Of a DNA stretch of 64,000 nt, positions 50,393-58,871 are shown in pieces. The stretch's first letter is position 1. Each line of letters begins with the position of its first letter. The DNA is taken from assembly GCA_942493125.1 (NCBI GenBank), contig OW818667.1, positions 186,001-250,000 of the forward strand, given 5' to 3'. The translations under genes were made by a program, and so were the position numbers. The DNA comes from Fusibacter_C sp942493125. Lineage in GTDB: Bacteria > Bacillota > Clostridia > Peptostreptococcales > Acidaminobacteraceae. Under the pieces are notes generated by a model. That model saw nothing but the letters and a program-made list of their open reading frames with translations. It did no database searches and had not been told where the DNA came from.

Positions 50393-51025
50393 TTATATTG
50401 TAGGATATAAAACCCCTACTATCTTTGTCCCATGCACTTCTCTAACGCCAGTTGCATCGGCGATCATCTGGTAATTGTCTACACTTATGCCACCACCTGC
50501 GACGATTGTGATGCGGTCTTTTGCATGCGCCACCAATTGTTTTAGAGAATTGATGCCATCAGTAGCATTCGTCTCGCATCCTTTAGTCAGTACGCGGTCA
50601 ATCCCAAGCTCAATCAAACGATCAATTCCAGCAATTGGATCATCCAGTTCATCAAAGGCCATATTGCACGTGATTTTCATGGGTTTTGAGGCGTCTACGA
50701 GGGTTTTCATAGTTGCCACATCCAACGTGTTATCTTCGGTTAAAGCGCCAAAGACGACGCCGTACACGTAGAGATCTTTGCATGTCTTTATATCACGTAG
50801 CATAATTTCGATTTCATCAGGTGTGTAGACAAAATCGCCACCTCTTGGGCGAATCATCACTAAAAGCGGCGTTTTAAGTTTTTCCTGTGCCAAGGCAATC
50901 GTGCCGTAGCTTGGGGTTGTGCCGCCCTCGTGGAGATTGTCGCAAAGTTCTAAGCGATGAGCACCTTTCGATACGGCGGATAGGGCTTCCTTGAAACTGC
51001 CAACACATGCTTCTTTGAGAATCAT
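50393..51025 (-). CDS. cutC: CutC family protein
   Basis: A 210-residue TIM-barrel protein behind GGAGG. The family signatures are all present: KEACVGSFKEALSAVSKGAHRLELCDNLHEGGTTPSYG, MIRPRGGDFVY and TIVAGGGISVDN. CutC was first linked to copper handling in E. coli, but that role is doubtful and its substrate is unknown. It starts 49 bases after ptsH and may be read through from the nag operon. A link between CutC and amino-sugar use is not established. Confidence 0.9.
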   Translation of the reverse strand: MILKEACVGSFKEALSAVSKGAHRLELCDNLHEGGTTPSYGTIALAQEKLKTPLLVMIRPRGGDFVYTPDEIEIMLRDIKTCKDLYVYGVVFGALTEDNTLDVATMKTLVDASKPMKITCNMAFDELDDPIAGIDRLIELGIDRVLTKGCETNATDGINSLKQLVAHAKDRITIVAGGGISVDNYQMIADATGVREVHGTKIVGVLYPTI

Positions 51026-51074
51026 TTAGTTCGCCTCCAACGTTAAATGCTGAATTGATTTTTATATTGAATTT

Positions 51075-51329
51075 TCACTCCGTAATGCTATCAATAATCT
51101 CTTTAAGCTTCAGCTCGAATGCCTCTGCATCGTCGCCGGTCGCTTCGATCATGACCATCTCATTTTCTCTGAGGCCCATGCTCATGACGGACATGATGGA
51201 TTTGCCGTTAAACTTTTTGCCATCTTTATGAAAGGCAACGTCGCCTGCATATTTTGAGGCCAAATCTATGATCATGCTTGCAGGTCTGGCGTGTAAGCCA
51301 TTTTTACTTTTAACAATTACTTCAGTCAT
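51075..51329 (-). CDS. ptsH: Phosphocarrier protein HPr
   Basis: An 84-residue HPr. The active His13 is in GLHARPA and the regulatory serine (Ser44) in GKSIMSVMSMG, the target of HPr kinase in Firmicutes. HPr takes phosphate from enzyme I and gives it to EIIA proteins such as the Crr encoded just upstream. It has a GGAGG site and is the fifth gene of the nag operon; ptsI is not in the window, so enzyme I is elsewhere. An HPr gene inside a sugar operon is less usual than ptsHI. Confidence 0.95.
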   Translation of the reverse strand: MTEVIVKSKNGLHARPASMIIDLASKYAGDVAFHKDGKKFNGKSIMSVMSMGLRENEMVMIEATGDDAEAFELKLKEIIDSITE

Positions 51330-51353
51330 GGAACCCTCCTATATATGTTTTAC

Positions 51354-51824
51354 TCAAATCATCTCAACAACGGCAGCCACTTTAGGGTTGTTGCCATGGT
51401 TTACGGTGATTGATTTTACTTTTTCTTTGTTGGTGATGACCACTGGTGTCATCACTGATTTGGCACGTGCTTTGACAAATTCTAGGTCGATTTCTATGAT
51501 CGGCGTCCCCGCTTTGACGGTTTGGTCGACTTCGACGAGGCGTTTGAAGCCTTCGCCTTTGAGTTCCACGGTGTCGATGCCGATGTGGACCAACACTTCA
51601 AGACCAGATTCTGTGACGATGCCAAAGGCGTGGTTGGTGGGGAAAATTTGCACGATGACGCCGCTGACAGGTGCCACGACAGTGCCGCTTGTGGGGATGA
51701 CGGCATAGCCATCGCCGAGCATTTTTTGTGAGAAGACCTGATCGGGCACTTTCTCGATATTGATCACTTCGCCTGCCATGGCAGGTAAAAGGGATTCTTT
51801 TTTCTTCTTCATAAAGTCAAACAT
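51354..51824 (-). CDS. crr: PTS glucose-type EIIA (Crr)
   Basis: A 156-residue EIIA of the glucose/GlcNAc class. PTNHAFGI and LVHIGIDTVEL carry the two active-site histidines; the second is the phosphorylated one. It receives phosphate from HPr and passes it to the IIB domain of NagE, which lacks its own IIA. It lies 12 bases before the stop-start gap with nagB, so all five genes appear coupled. Confidence 0.93.
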   Translation of the reverse strand: MFDFMKKKKESLLPAMAGEVINIEKVPDQVFSQKMLGDGYAVIPTSGTVVAPVSGVIVQIFPTNHAFGIVTESGLEVLVHIGIDTVELKGEGFKRLVEVDQTVKAGTPIIEIDLEFVKARAKSVMTPVVITNKEKVKSITVNHGNNPKVAAVVEMI

Positions 51825-51836
51825 TTACTATTCCTC

Positions 51837-52613
51837 CTACAAATTGCTTGGCGTCACGATTTGATATTGGTCGCGAAGTGCGTCCAAATCCAAATATGAA
51901 GCCGCTTCAAGATCTATGATTGCTGTGGCGTTAGGATGCAGTTGAAGCACCGAAGCAGGAAGTTCTGGTGTGATGTTGCCACTTAACATTTTTTTGATGG
52001 CCATGCCCTTTTCTTGTCCAGATGCGAGCAGTACAATGCCTCTGGATTGCATGATCGTCTTGACGCCCATGCTGATGGCGCTTTTTGGCACGTCGTCTAT
52101 GGAGTCAAAGAAACGCGCGTTGTCCTCTATGGTTTGATCGTCCAACATCACTTTGTGGGTGCGCGCCTCAAATTTGAGGTCGGGCTCGTTGAAGCCGATG
52201 TGGCCATTGCGGCCGATGCCCAAGACCTGTAAATCAATACCCCCAATTGCAGATATTGCTCGGTCATACCTTAGGGCTTCCTCCCCCGCAAGCTCTGTGG
52301 TCCCTGAAGGAATGTGCTGATTCTCCACCGGCATATCGACAAATTTGAAAAAGTTGTCCTGCATGAACCGCCAATAGCTCTGGGGATGTTCCTTGGGCAG
52401 GCCAATATACTCATCGAGATTGAACGCCACGGCTTGCTTAAACGAAATCATGCCCTCGTTGTAAAATTTGATGAGCTCGGTATATAGACCCATGGGCGTT
52501 GAACCCGTTGCGAGACCTAGCACACTTGTAGGTCTGTTGAGCAGTTGTGCGACAAAGAGATGCGCTGCTTTTCGGCTCATTTCTTCGTAATTCTTAACGA
52601 TAATTATATTCAC
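51837..52613 (-). CDS. nagB: Glucosamine-6-phosphate deaminase
   Basis: The start is the GTG at 52613 with AGGAGG nine bases before it, inside the end of nagA; the longer frame is not used. The 258 residues carry LGLATGSTPMGLY, FNLDEYIGL and LGIGRNGHIGFNEPD, the NagB active-site motifs. It converts glucosamine-6-phosphate to fructose-6-phosphate and ammonia. A one-base gap to nagA implies translational coupling. No allosteric site could be judged. Confidence 0.95.
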   Translation of the reverse strand: MNIIIVKNYEEMSRKAAHLFVAQLLNRPTSVLGLATGSTPMGLYTELIKFYNEGMISFKQAVAFNLDEYIGLPKEHPQSYWRFMQDNFFKFVDMPVENQHIPSGTTELAGEEALRYDRAISAIGGIDLQVLGIGRNGHIGFNEPDLKFEARTHKVMLDDQTIEDNARFFDSIDDVPKSAISMGVKTIMQSRGIVLLASGQEKGMAIKKMLSGNITPELPASVLQLHPNATAIIDLEAASYLDLDALRDQYQIVTPSNL

Positions 52614-52614
52614 G

Positions 52615-53823
52615 CTAGTCCTCCTGATATGCGATTTCACCGTCGATAAAGACTTTGTGAATGTCGAGGCGATCATCCATTAGGATGAAATTTGCCTGTT
52701 TGCCCGCTTCTAAACTGCCCATCTCGTCGAATAGGCCCAGTAGTTTGGCTGGGTTTTCGGTGAGCATTTTGATGATGTCTATGAATTCAATGTCTGAGAA
52801 TTTCATGAGATTGCGCAGTGCCTTTGCGGTACTGAGAACGCTTCCAGCCAGTGTGCCATCGTCGAGTCTGCATGCGTCGTCCTTCACGGTAACGCGTTGT
52901 CCACCTAAGTCGTAGTCACCCTCTGGCATCAAAGCCGCTCTCATGGCGTCTGTGATGAGGATGGTTTTGTCGGTGCCTTTGAGTTTGATGAAAGGGCCAA
53001 CGAATCCGGGATGAATGTGAACCCCATCTGCTATGACATCTATTGTAAAGGGCTTCGAAAGCGTCGCGCCGATTACGCCAGGGTTTCTGTGATGGAGTCC
53101 CGTCATGGCGTTGAAGCAATGCGTGACATGGCAAACACCTTCATCATAGGCTGCAAGCGCCGTCTCAAAGTCGCTGCCTGAGTGGCCGATGGATAGGACG
53201 ATGCCGGTGTCCTTCATGGATTTCGCGAACTCAAACTGGGGATCCATCTCGGGTGCGTATGTGATCATGCGGATGGTATTGAGATACGGCTCAAGCCAGG
53301 ATCTGGTCGGTTTTTGGATGAACGCGTCATCTTGTGCGCCTTTGAAGATTGGGTTGATGAATGGCCCTTCTAAATGCACACCGAGTAGCTTTGCACCGCT
53401 TTTTTGCTGGGTCATATATGTGCCAATTTGATCCAGCGCTTGAGTAATCGCTTCACCTGACATGGTCATAGTGGTCGCAAGAAACGCAGTGGTGCCTGTT
53501 TTGACGATGGCTTTTGAGATACCCTCAAACGCTTCAATTGTGCCGTCCATGACGTCGTGACCGTTTGCACCGTGGATGTGGATGTCGATGAATCCGGGGA
53601 CGATGGTGCCGTGGAAGGATATGAGTTCGATGCTGGATTCAGTTTTGGAATTATTTTCGATTTCATCATTTATATCATTTTCAGATTCTATCTCTCGCCT
53701 GTAGGCTTCAAATTCTTGTTCGGTTAGGATGGCTTCGATTCGGTCTGAAAAGATTAAGACGCGATTTTCGAGAAGTGTGTTTGCGACCATGATCTTCGAG
53801 CCAACGATTGCTTTTTTGTGCAT
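52615..53823 (-). CDS. nagA: N-acetylglucosamine-6-phosphate deacetylase
   Basis: The ATG at 53823 follows TTGGAGG. The 402-residue amidohydrolase has DIHIHGANGHDVMDG, GVHLEGPFINP, SIGHSG, THCFNAMTGLHHRNPG and ITDAMRA, the metal and substrate motifs. It deacetylates GlcNAc-6-phosphate to give NagB's substrate. A 15-20-residue acidic insert near residue 45 (ESENDINDEIENNSKTES) makes it slightly longer than typical. Two stacked hairpins lie in the gap before it. Confidence 0.94.
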   Translation of the reverse strand: MHKKAIVGSKIMVANTLLENRVLIFSDRIEAILTEQEFEAYRREIESENDINDEIENNSKTESSIELISFHGTIVPGFIDIHIHGANGHDVMDGTIEAFEGISKAIVKTGTTAFLATTMTMSGEAITQALDQIGTYMTQQKSGAKLLGVHLEGPFINPIFKGAQDDAFIQKPTRSWLEPYLNTIRMITYAPEMDPQFEFAKSMKDTGIVLSIGHSGSDFETALAAYDEGVCHVTHCFNAMTGLHHRNPGVIGATLSKPFTIDVIADGVHIHPGFVGPFIKLKGTDKTILITDAMRAALMPEGDYDLGGQRVTVKDDACRLDDGTLAGSVLSTAKALRNLMKFSDIEFIDIIKMLTENPAKLLGLFDEMGSLEAGKQANFILMDDRLDIHKVFIDGEIAYQED

Positions 53824-53841
53824 ATTTACCTCCAAATTGCT

Positions 53842-53899
53842 CTATCAAAGAGCGCCGTGACGCCCCTTGATAGAAGAATCCGGCTGAGCCGTTTCTTCT
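53842..53899 (-). promoter_or_regulatory. Two adjacent hairpins between nagE and nagA
   Basis: CTATCAAAG...CTTGATAG with an inner GCG/CGC pair (53842-53873) and AGAAGA-TCCGGCT...GCCG-TCTTCT (53872-53899), sharing two bases. There is no long T tract, so they more likely affect mRNA stability or processing between the transporter and enzyme genes than stop transcription. Confidence 0.55.
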
Positions 53900-53908
53900 A
53901 TATCTATC

Positions 53909-55306
53909 TTAACGCATTTTTTTCATTTCTTCAGCAATTAGTTCTGCGTGTGTGCCAACGACGATTTGGATATTTTTATTGTTAGGCTTAAGGACGCCTG
54001 CTGCACCGAGGCGCTTGATAGCCGCTTCGTCGATGATGCTCGCATCTTTAAGTGTCAATCTGAGACGTGTGATACATGAATCGATCTCAGTTATATTATC
54101 TTTACCACCAATCGCGTTGTAATAACCACGTGCGATTTCTGATACGCCTTTTTCGCTGATCAACTGTTCGCCTTCTTCAGTCACTTCATCGAGTCTACCT
54201 GGTGTTGGGATATCGAATTTTGTGATCATGAATCTAAAGACGAAGTAATAAACCACTGCAAATGCAAGACCGAGCGGAATAATCAAGAGACCTTTTGTCG
54301 ACAAGTACATATTGAGCAAGTAGTCGATAAGGCCAGCTGAGAAACCAAAACCGTGCAAGATGCCAAGCATTTGTGTCAACGCGAGCGATAATCCTGTCAA
54401 GATCGCATGGACAAAGTATAAAAGTGGCGATAAGAACACGAATAAGAATTCGATTGGTTCAGTGATACCTGTCAAGAATGAAGTGAATGCAATCGAGATA
54501 AACATACCTGCAACAGCTTTTCTGTTTTCTATTTTAGCGGAATGGTACATCGCTAAACAAGCAGCTGGAAGACCGAACATCATCATTGGGAAGAAACCTG
54601 CCATGTAGACGCCTGCTTTAGGGTCACCAGCAAAGTAACGCCATAAGTCGCCGTTTACGATTTCGCCAGCAGCGTTTGTAAAAGAGCCAAATGTAAACCA
54701 GAAGATTGAATTGAGTACATGGTGTAAGCCGATTGGGATCAATAATCTGTTACCAAAACCGAAGAAGAATGTGCCGACTGCGCCTGCATTGATGGCAGCA
54801 TTACCGAGTGCATCGATGCCATTTTGTGCAAACGGCCATAAGATACCGAACGCGATACCCATTGCAACGCCCACAAATGAAGTGATGATAGGGACAAATC
54901 GCTTGCCGCCGAAAAATCCGAGGAATTCTGGAAGCTTGATGTCGTGGAATTTGTTGTAAAGAACACCTGCAATAATACCCATGATGATACCGACCATAAC
55001 GCCTGTATTGATGTCAGGGTTGATGACTGTATAAACGTTTTTAGCAACTAAGACGCCGACTGCGCCAGCAAGTGCTGCTGCGCCGTGATTGTCTTTAGCA
55101 AGACCAAGTGCGATACCTATACCAAATAATAAATATAAATTGTCAAAGATTGCTGAACCCGCTTGTAGCATGATTTGAGCCACGATGCCTTCGATACCAG
55201 GTACGCCTGCGCCCAAACGAAGGAGTATTGCCGCAGCTGGCATGACTGCGATTGGTAACATGAGTGCTTTGCCTACTTTTTGCAGTTTACCAAAAAAACT
55301 TCCCAT
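53909..55306 (-). CDS. nagE: N-acetylglucosamine PTS transporter EIICB
   Basis: A 465-residue membrane transporter behind GGAGGG. The IIC part has about 8-10 helices and starts GKLQKVGKALMLPIAVMPAAAILLRLG, with GITEPIEFLFVF as the substrate-site motif. The IIB part (from about residue 390) has DSCITRLRLTLKD, with the phosphorylated Cys. There is no IIA domain; the crr gene in the operon supplies it. It transports GlcNAc (glucose is the alternative) as GlcNAc-6-phosphate, and the nagA/nagB neighbours favour GlcNAc. Confidence 0.92.
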   Translation of the reverse strand: MGSFFGKLQKVGKALMLPIAVMPAAAILLRLGAGVPGIEGIVAQIMLQAGSAIFDNLYLLFGIGIALGLAKDNHGAAALAGAVGVLVAKNVYTVINPDINTGVMVGIIMGIIAGVLYNKFHDIKLPEFLGFFGGKRFVPIITSFVGVAMGIAFGILWPFAQNGIDALGNAAINAGAVGTFFFGFGNRLLIPIGLHHVLNSIFWFTFGSFTNAAGEIVNGDLWRYFAGDPKAGVYMAGFFPMMMFGLPAACLAMYHSAKIENRKAVAGMFISIAFTSFLTGITEPIEFLFVFLSPLLYFVHAILTGLSLALTQMLGILHGFGFSAGLIDYLLNMYLSTKGLLIIPLGLAFAVVYYFVFRFMITKFDIPTPGRLDEVTEEGEQLISEKGVSEIARGYYNAIGGKDNITEIDSCITRLRLTLKDASIIDEAAIKRLGAAGVLKPNNKNIQIVVGTHAELIAEEMKKMR

Positions 55307-55407
55307 AAAATTCCCTCCTGATTAAAATAATCATTTTATAAAAGAAACTGCGATGCATCACAATTTCCTTATATATTCCAGGCTGCGCGCGAGCCTTTAG
55401 AATCCAA

Positions 55408-55479
55408 ATAAAAAAGCATGAATCAAAAAAGAGTGTGTACTCTTCTTGTGACTCATGCCTGATCGAATCAGTTACACGT
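55408..55479 (-). promoter_or_regulatory. GlcT-type RNA antiterminator and terminator before nagE
   Basis: On the minus strand GTTACTGATT-like sequence and ATTCGATCAGGCATGA form the RAT motif (about 55449-55479), overlapping a GCATGAGTCA/TGATTCATGC terminator with T run (to 55408). The sequence is nearly the known GlcT target of Bacillus. GlcT binding should prevent termination when GlcNAc is present. Confidence 0.85.
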
Positions 55480-55539
55480 CATGGTTATAAAATTTGTGAT
55501 GCAAATTATTGATACGAACTTATTGATGCGTATTTTAGC

Positions 55540-56388
55540 TTATGGCTTATAAATTGTTCTCTTCAACCGGTCGATGTGAATCGCCATAAACCCGACTTCA
55601 TCGTCTGGTACGACAATATCGTAAGCCGATTCGATCCTCGTCTTTAACTTCAGTGCAATCTCATAGCTGTCTTTCAGATCGCGTTTCAGTGCGTCAAGTA
55701 GCGGATTGGTCACTTGGTACCCATCGACGACCCGTTCGATAGCGCCGCGAAGGTGTTGAATCAAACGGCTGTATGTGAGGTCTTTTTTTAGCGTAATGTC
55801 GAGCGTCTCTTCGATGATTTGTACGAGTTCTTTGAGAACTCGCGTGTACTTGACGGATTCTTTGATGTCCTTTTGCTGTCTCGCGGCACTTAAGTGCAGT
55901 GCGATAAAGGCCACTTCGTCTTCGCAGATCTCAACGCCGATATTTGCCTGAATCATACGTTGTGCGGTTAGCCCCATCTCAAATTCTTCAGGATAGAGCA
56001 ATTTGATTTCTTCCAAGAATGGATTGTGAATCTCCATGCCATTTTTCATCCGCTCAAGCGCAAAACCGATGTGATCCGTGAGCACGATATGGACGCGATT
56101 GTTCAGTGGTCCAAGTTTTTGTGTAGCGCTCAAGATGATTTCTGAACACGTCGTCAGTATTTGTTCATCCAGTTGCTGCACCAGTTCTATATAGTCCCTT
56201 TTCAACTTATCATCATAAGTCAAAAAGTATTTTTCTATGACTTCAGGCGATATCGTTTGATACGCCCCTAGTTTTTTTCCAAAGCCAATCCCCTTGCCGA
56301 CAAGTACCGCTTCACCTTTGGTATCTGTGTTGAGAACCAGGATTGCATTGTTATTATATATCTTCAAGATCTGATAATCGTTTTTCAC
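55540..56388 (-). CDS. glcT: GlcT/LicT-family transcription antiterminator
   Basis: A 282-residue BglG-family protein. Residues 1-58 are the RNA-binding (CAT) domain (ILKIYNNNAILVLNT, VLVGKGIGFGKKLG). Two PRD domains follow, with their phosphorylatable His pairs: LTDHIGFALERM and ALHLSAAR (PRD1), LIQHLRGAIER and AIHIDRLKR (PRD2). Phosphorylation by the PTS would set its activity. It controls RNA sites before nagE and before its own gene. The gene name follows the RAT type, which is that of GlcT rather than LicT. Confidence 0.92.
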   Translation of the reverse strand: MKNDYQILKIYNNNAILVLNTDTKGEAVLVGKGIGFGKKLGAYQTISPEVIEKYFLTYDDKLKRDYIELVQQLDEQILTTCSEIILSATQKLGPLNNRVHIVLTDHIGFALERMKNGMEIHNPFLEEIKLLYPEEFEMGLTAQRMIQANIGVEICEDEVAFIALHLSAARQQKDIKESVKYTRVLKELVQIIEETLDITLKKDLTYSRLIQHLRGAIERVVDGYQVTNPLLDALKRDLKDSYEIALKLKTRIESAYDIVVPDDEVGFMAIHIDRLKRTIYKP

Positions 56389-56418
56389 AATACACTCCCA
56401 ATAAGCTTCATTGTAATA

Positions 56419-56475
56419 TAAAAAGCATGAACAAAAAGCAACGCTTTCGGTTCATGCCTGATTAAACAGTAACAC
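56419..56475 (-). promoter_or_regulatory. RNA antiterminator and terminator before glcT
   Basis: GTTACTGTTTAATCAGGCATGA (read in two parts: GTTACTG and ATCAGGCATGA) overlaps a GCATGAAC/GTTCATGC terminator with a T run. It matches the site in front of nagE, so the antiterminator likely controls its own synthesis. Confidence 0.78.
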
Positions 56476-56607
56476 ACCATAATCTTACACCCATATGTTA
56501 ACAGAGTGTAAAATCTATGTCAAGTACAAAAATCTAAAGAATTTGCATGGTTGCAAAATAATTCGCAAATTACTGCGCCACACCTTGTAAATAAAGGTTT
56601 TCGATTG

Positions 56608-57033
56608 TCATAATTCTTGAGGAATCTCAAATTCGATGCCCCAGCTGATGCCGTATTTGTCTACGAGACTGCCATACACGGAATTCCAGAATGTTTTATC
56701 CGCAGGCATGGTGACCGTCCCGTCTGCTGCTAATTTCTCAACAAAATCATAGACCTGTTTCTCGTTTTCCACTACAAGGTGAATGGATGAAAAATTACCA
56801 AATTTCACAGGTGATTGATCCCATGAATCGCTGAAATAGATTACATTGCCATCATCAAATGTGAGTGAGCTGTGCATGATTTTGTCTTGCCAAGCTTCAC
56901 TGACAGGCATTTCTTCGTTTGGTGGCATTTCTTTGAATTTCATGCTACTGACGGTGCCGCCCATGATGGACTGATAGAAATTGACCGCTTCTTCACAGGT
57001 GCCGTTGAATGAAATATATGGGATTGCTTTCAT
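56608..57033 (-). CDS. VOC-superfamily PhnB-like protein
   Basis: A 141-residue protein behind AAGGAGG. It starts AIPYISFNGTCEEAVNFYQSIMGG, the glyoxalase-like fold start, and later has VYGSLVDKYGISWGIEF with the DxxGxxW pattern of PhnB-like (3-demethylubiquinone-9 methyltransferase-type) VOC proteins. Metal ligands of true glyoxalases are not evident. It is one of many small VOC proteins of unknown substrate. It begins 79 bases after the SDR gene's stop. Confidence 0.85.
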   Translation of the reverse strand: MKAIPYISFNGTCEEAVNFYQSIMGGTVSSMKFKEMPPNEEMPVSEAWQDKIMHSSLTFDDGNVIYFSDSWDQSPVKFGNFSSIHLVVENEKQVYDFVEKLAADGTVTMPADKTFWNSVYGSLVDKYGISWGIEFEIPQEL

Positions 57034-57112
57034 GTGGTTCCTCCTTTTGTAGCTCTAACATTTTAGTTCAACAATTTATTTGATGTATCAATTATATCCA
57101 ATAAATTTGGTT

Positions 57113-58609
57113 CTATTCAGGAAATGTCTTTTTGTCATAAGTACGTGAGACTTCATCAACGTCGTGTAATGGGAACCAGACCTGGGCAAAAAACGGGCTG
57201 ACTTTTGCGATTTCGTGGTAGTTCCAGCTTTGGGTTTCACATGTTTCGCACCAATGACCACCTTCCAGCACCAATCTCGGGCTGGCTTCAAAGGTGTGAC
57301 CAAAAGCGCACTCAAATTTTAGTTTTGTCGTCCAGTCTCCTTTGATCATGGACTCGGAAAGACACTTGCCGCCTCTGAATATCGCTGCCTGCTTGACGTC
57401 TTCAAGTATTAGGTCCGCGGCTGCTTTGTTATCGTCATAACCGTGATGGATTGGTATCACCTGTTCCCAGTCGATAAAATGCTCAAAGCCATCGAGTTTA
57501 GGTATCTCGGTCCACTTTTTCTCCGATATGAAAAATGGTTCTATAAAGTCTTGTAAATGGTTGTTGATCCAATATTGCGTGCCACGCGGTGCAAGCAACA
57601 GCTTTTTAAAGCGTCTGCGTATGATGCTTCCCATTAGAATCGGCCCACCAGGAAATTGATTGACGATTTTGCAGATTGGTACGAGAATGCCCATATTTTT
57701 GAGGTATAAGTTGTAGAAATACGTTTTGTCTTGGCTTCTAAATTTAAGAAAATGTTCCAATGTGTCGCTGTCCAGATAGTATTGGCCGTGAAAATTGCGT
57801 AACGCAAACCACTTGGCATCGATGATCGTCTCAAGATTCTTGAAGCCGAGCGGACGAAACATATCGCAAAAGAGCTCATAGCAACTCATGCGGCAACTTG
57901 CGCCGCCTCCGATGTTGTAGATATGTCCCCAAAATGCGTCCGGCAAGTCTCCGCAACAATTGCGCATCAAAGTGCCTGAATCAAAATCGGTGACATATTC
58001 TAGCACATTGTCCAGTGCGTTGTGAAAAATGATGGGATCGTTGATTTTGGCCATTTTTTCAGAGAGTATTCCGGTCTGTCTCAGTGATACCCAGTACTTC
58101 AGACCGGACTCGATCACGGCGCGTTCTGCTGCAATCTTGGACACGGCATAATAATCGTGAACGCTCGGTTTGATAGGGTCGCCCACTCTTCCCCAGTGGA
58201 TCGGCGGCATACGATCGCCAGTTTCAGCCACTGTTCCAATGAACACAAAGCGTATCTCTTCGGCATTGGGCTGTTCCTTGATCGCTTGTATGAGATTGAG
58301 CGTACCGCCGTAGTTCACAGCCATAGCCAGTTTCGGATGCGCATCTGCCAGCGGTGATACGAGCGCTGCACAATGTAGGACGATGTCCACACCTGACATG
58401 CAAGCAAGCACATCTTGATAGACTGTCAGATCGCCATAATGGATTGTCAGATTATCGCATTTGAGATATGGTTTGATGATCTTACGGTCCACTTCTGTAT
58501 CCCTAACCAGCGCTATGACTTCAAATGCCGCATCTTTTGTGAGCGCATTCAATGTCGCCTTACCCATTGAACCAGTGCCCCCTGTCAAAAATACTCTTTT
58601 GCACTTCAT
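57113..58609 (-). CDS. Extended SDR epimerase/dehydratase with C-terminal zinc finger
   Basis: A 498-residue protein behind GAGGTAAC. The NAD(P)-binding Rossmann start is VFLTGGTGSMGKATL, with the catalytic YYAVSK and the GTVAETGDRM segment of extended SDRs. After about residue 340 the usual SDR ends, and a helical region and a Cys-rich zinc-ribbon tail follow (CLSESMIKG, FECAFGHTF, HWCETCE). The tail may bind a partner or nucleic acid. I know no described enzyme with this combination. Confidence 0.78.
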   Translation of the reverse strand: MKCKRVFLTGGTGSMGKATLNALTKDAAFEVIALVRDTEVDRKIIKPYLKCDNLTIHYGDLTVYQDVLACMSGVDIVLHCAALVSPLADAHPKLAMAVNYGGTLNLIQAIKEQPNAEEIRFVFIGTVAETGDRMPPIHWGRVGDPIKPSVHDYYAVSKIAAERAVIESGLKYWVSLRQTGILSEKMAKINDPIIFHNALDNVLEYVTDFDSGTLMRNCCGDLPDAFWGHIYNIGGGASCRMSCYELFCDMFRPLGFKNLETIIDAKWFALRNFHGQYYLDSDTLEHFLKFRSQDKTYFYNLYLKNMGILVPICKIVNQFPGGPILMGSIIRRRFKKLLLAPRGTQYWINNHLQDFIEPFFISEKKWTEIPKLDGFEHFIDWEQVIPIHHGYDDNKAAADLILEDVKQAAIFRGGKCLSESMIKGDWTTKLKFECAFGHTFEASPRLVLEGGHWCETCETQSWNYHEIAKVSPFFAQVWFPLHDVDEVSRTYDKKTFPE

Positions 58610-58741
58610 ATGTTACCTCGCGTTTTGAGGAGAATTTTTCTTCCAATATGTGCTAATAGTTACCCGACTTGTGGGATTTTGAATCATCGGGAAGGTTTGT
58701 GAATAACAACGACTATAAATGCATCAATTGATGCATATGTG

Positions 58742-58770
58742 TTGACTCTGAAATATGATTGGTGTATTAT
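58742..58770 (+). promoter_or_regulatory. Sigma-A-type promoter of the Panacea-domain gene
   Basis: TTGACT, 17 bases, TATTAT, with a roughly 95-base leader to the ATG at 58872 that contains a small ATTTC/GAAAT hairpin. The rest of the 262-base gap shows no other feature. Confidence 0.65.
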
Positions 58771-58871
58771 TGTACTATTAAATTTAAACGTGTTATCGCT
58801 ATTTCCTTTCATAAGAGAAATAAGCCTATTGCATACCTGTTTAAGTAAAACTTTTTTTAAAGGAGGATTTT

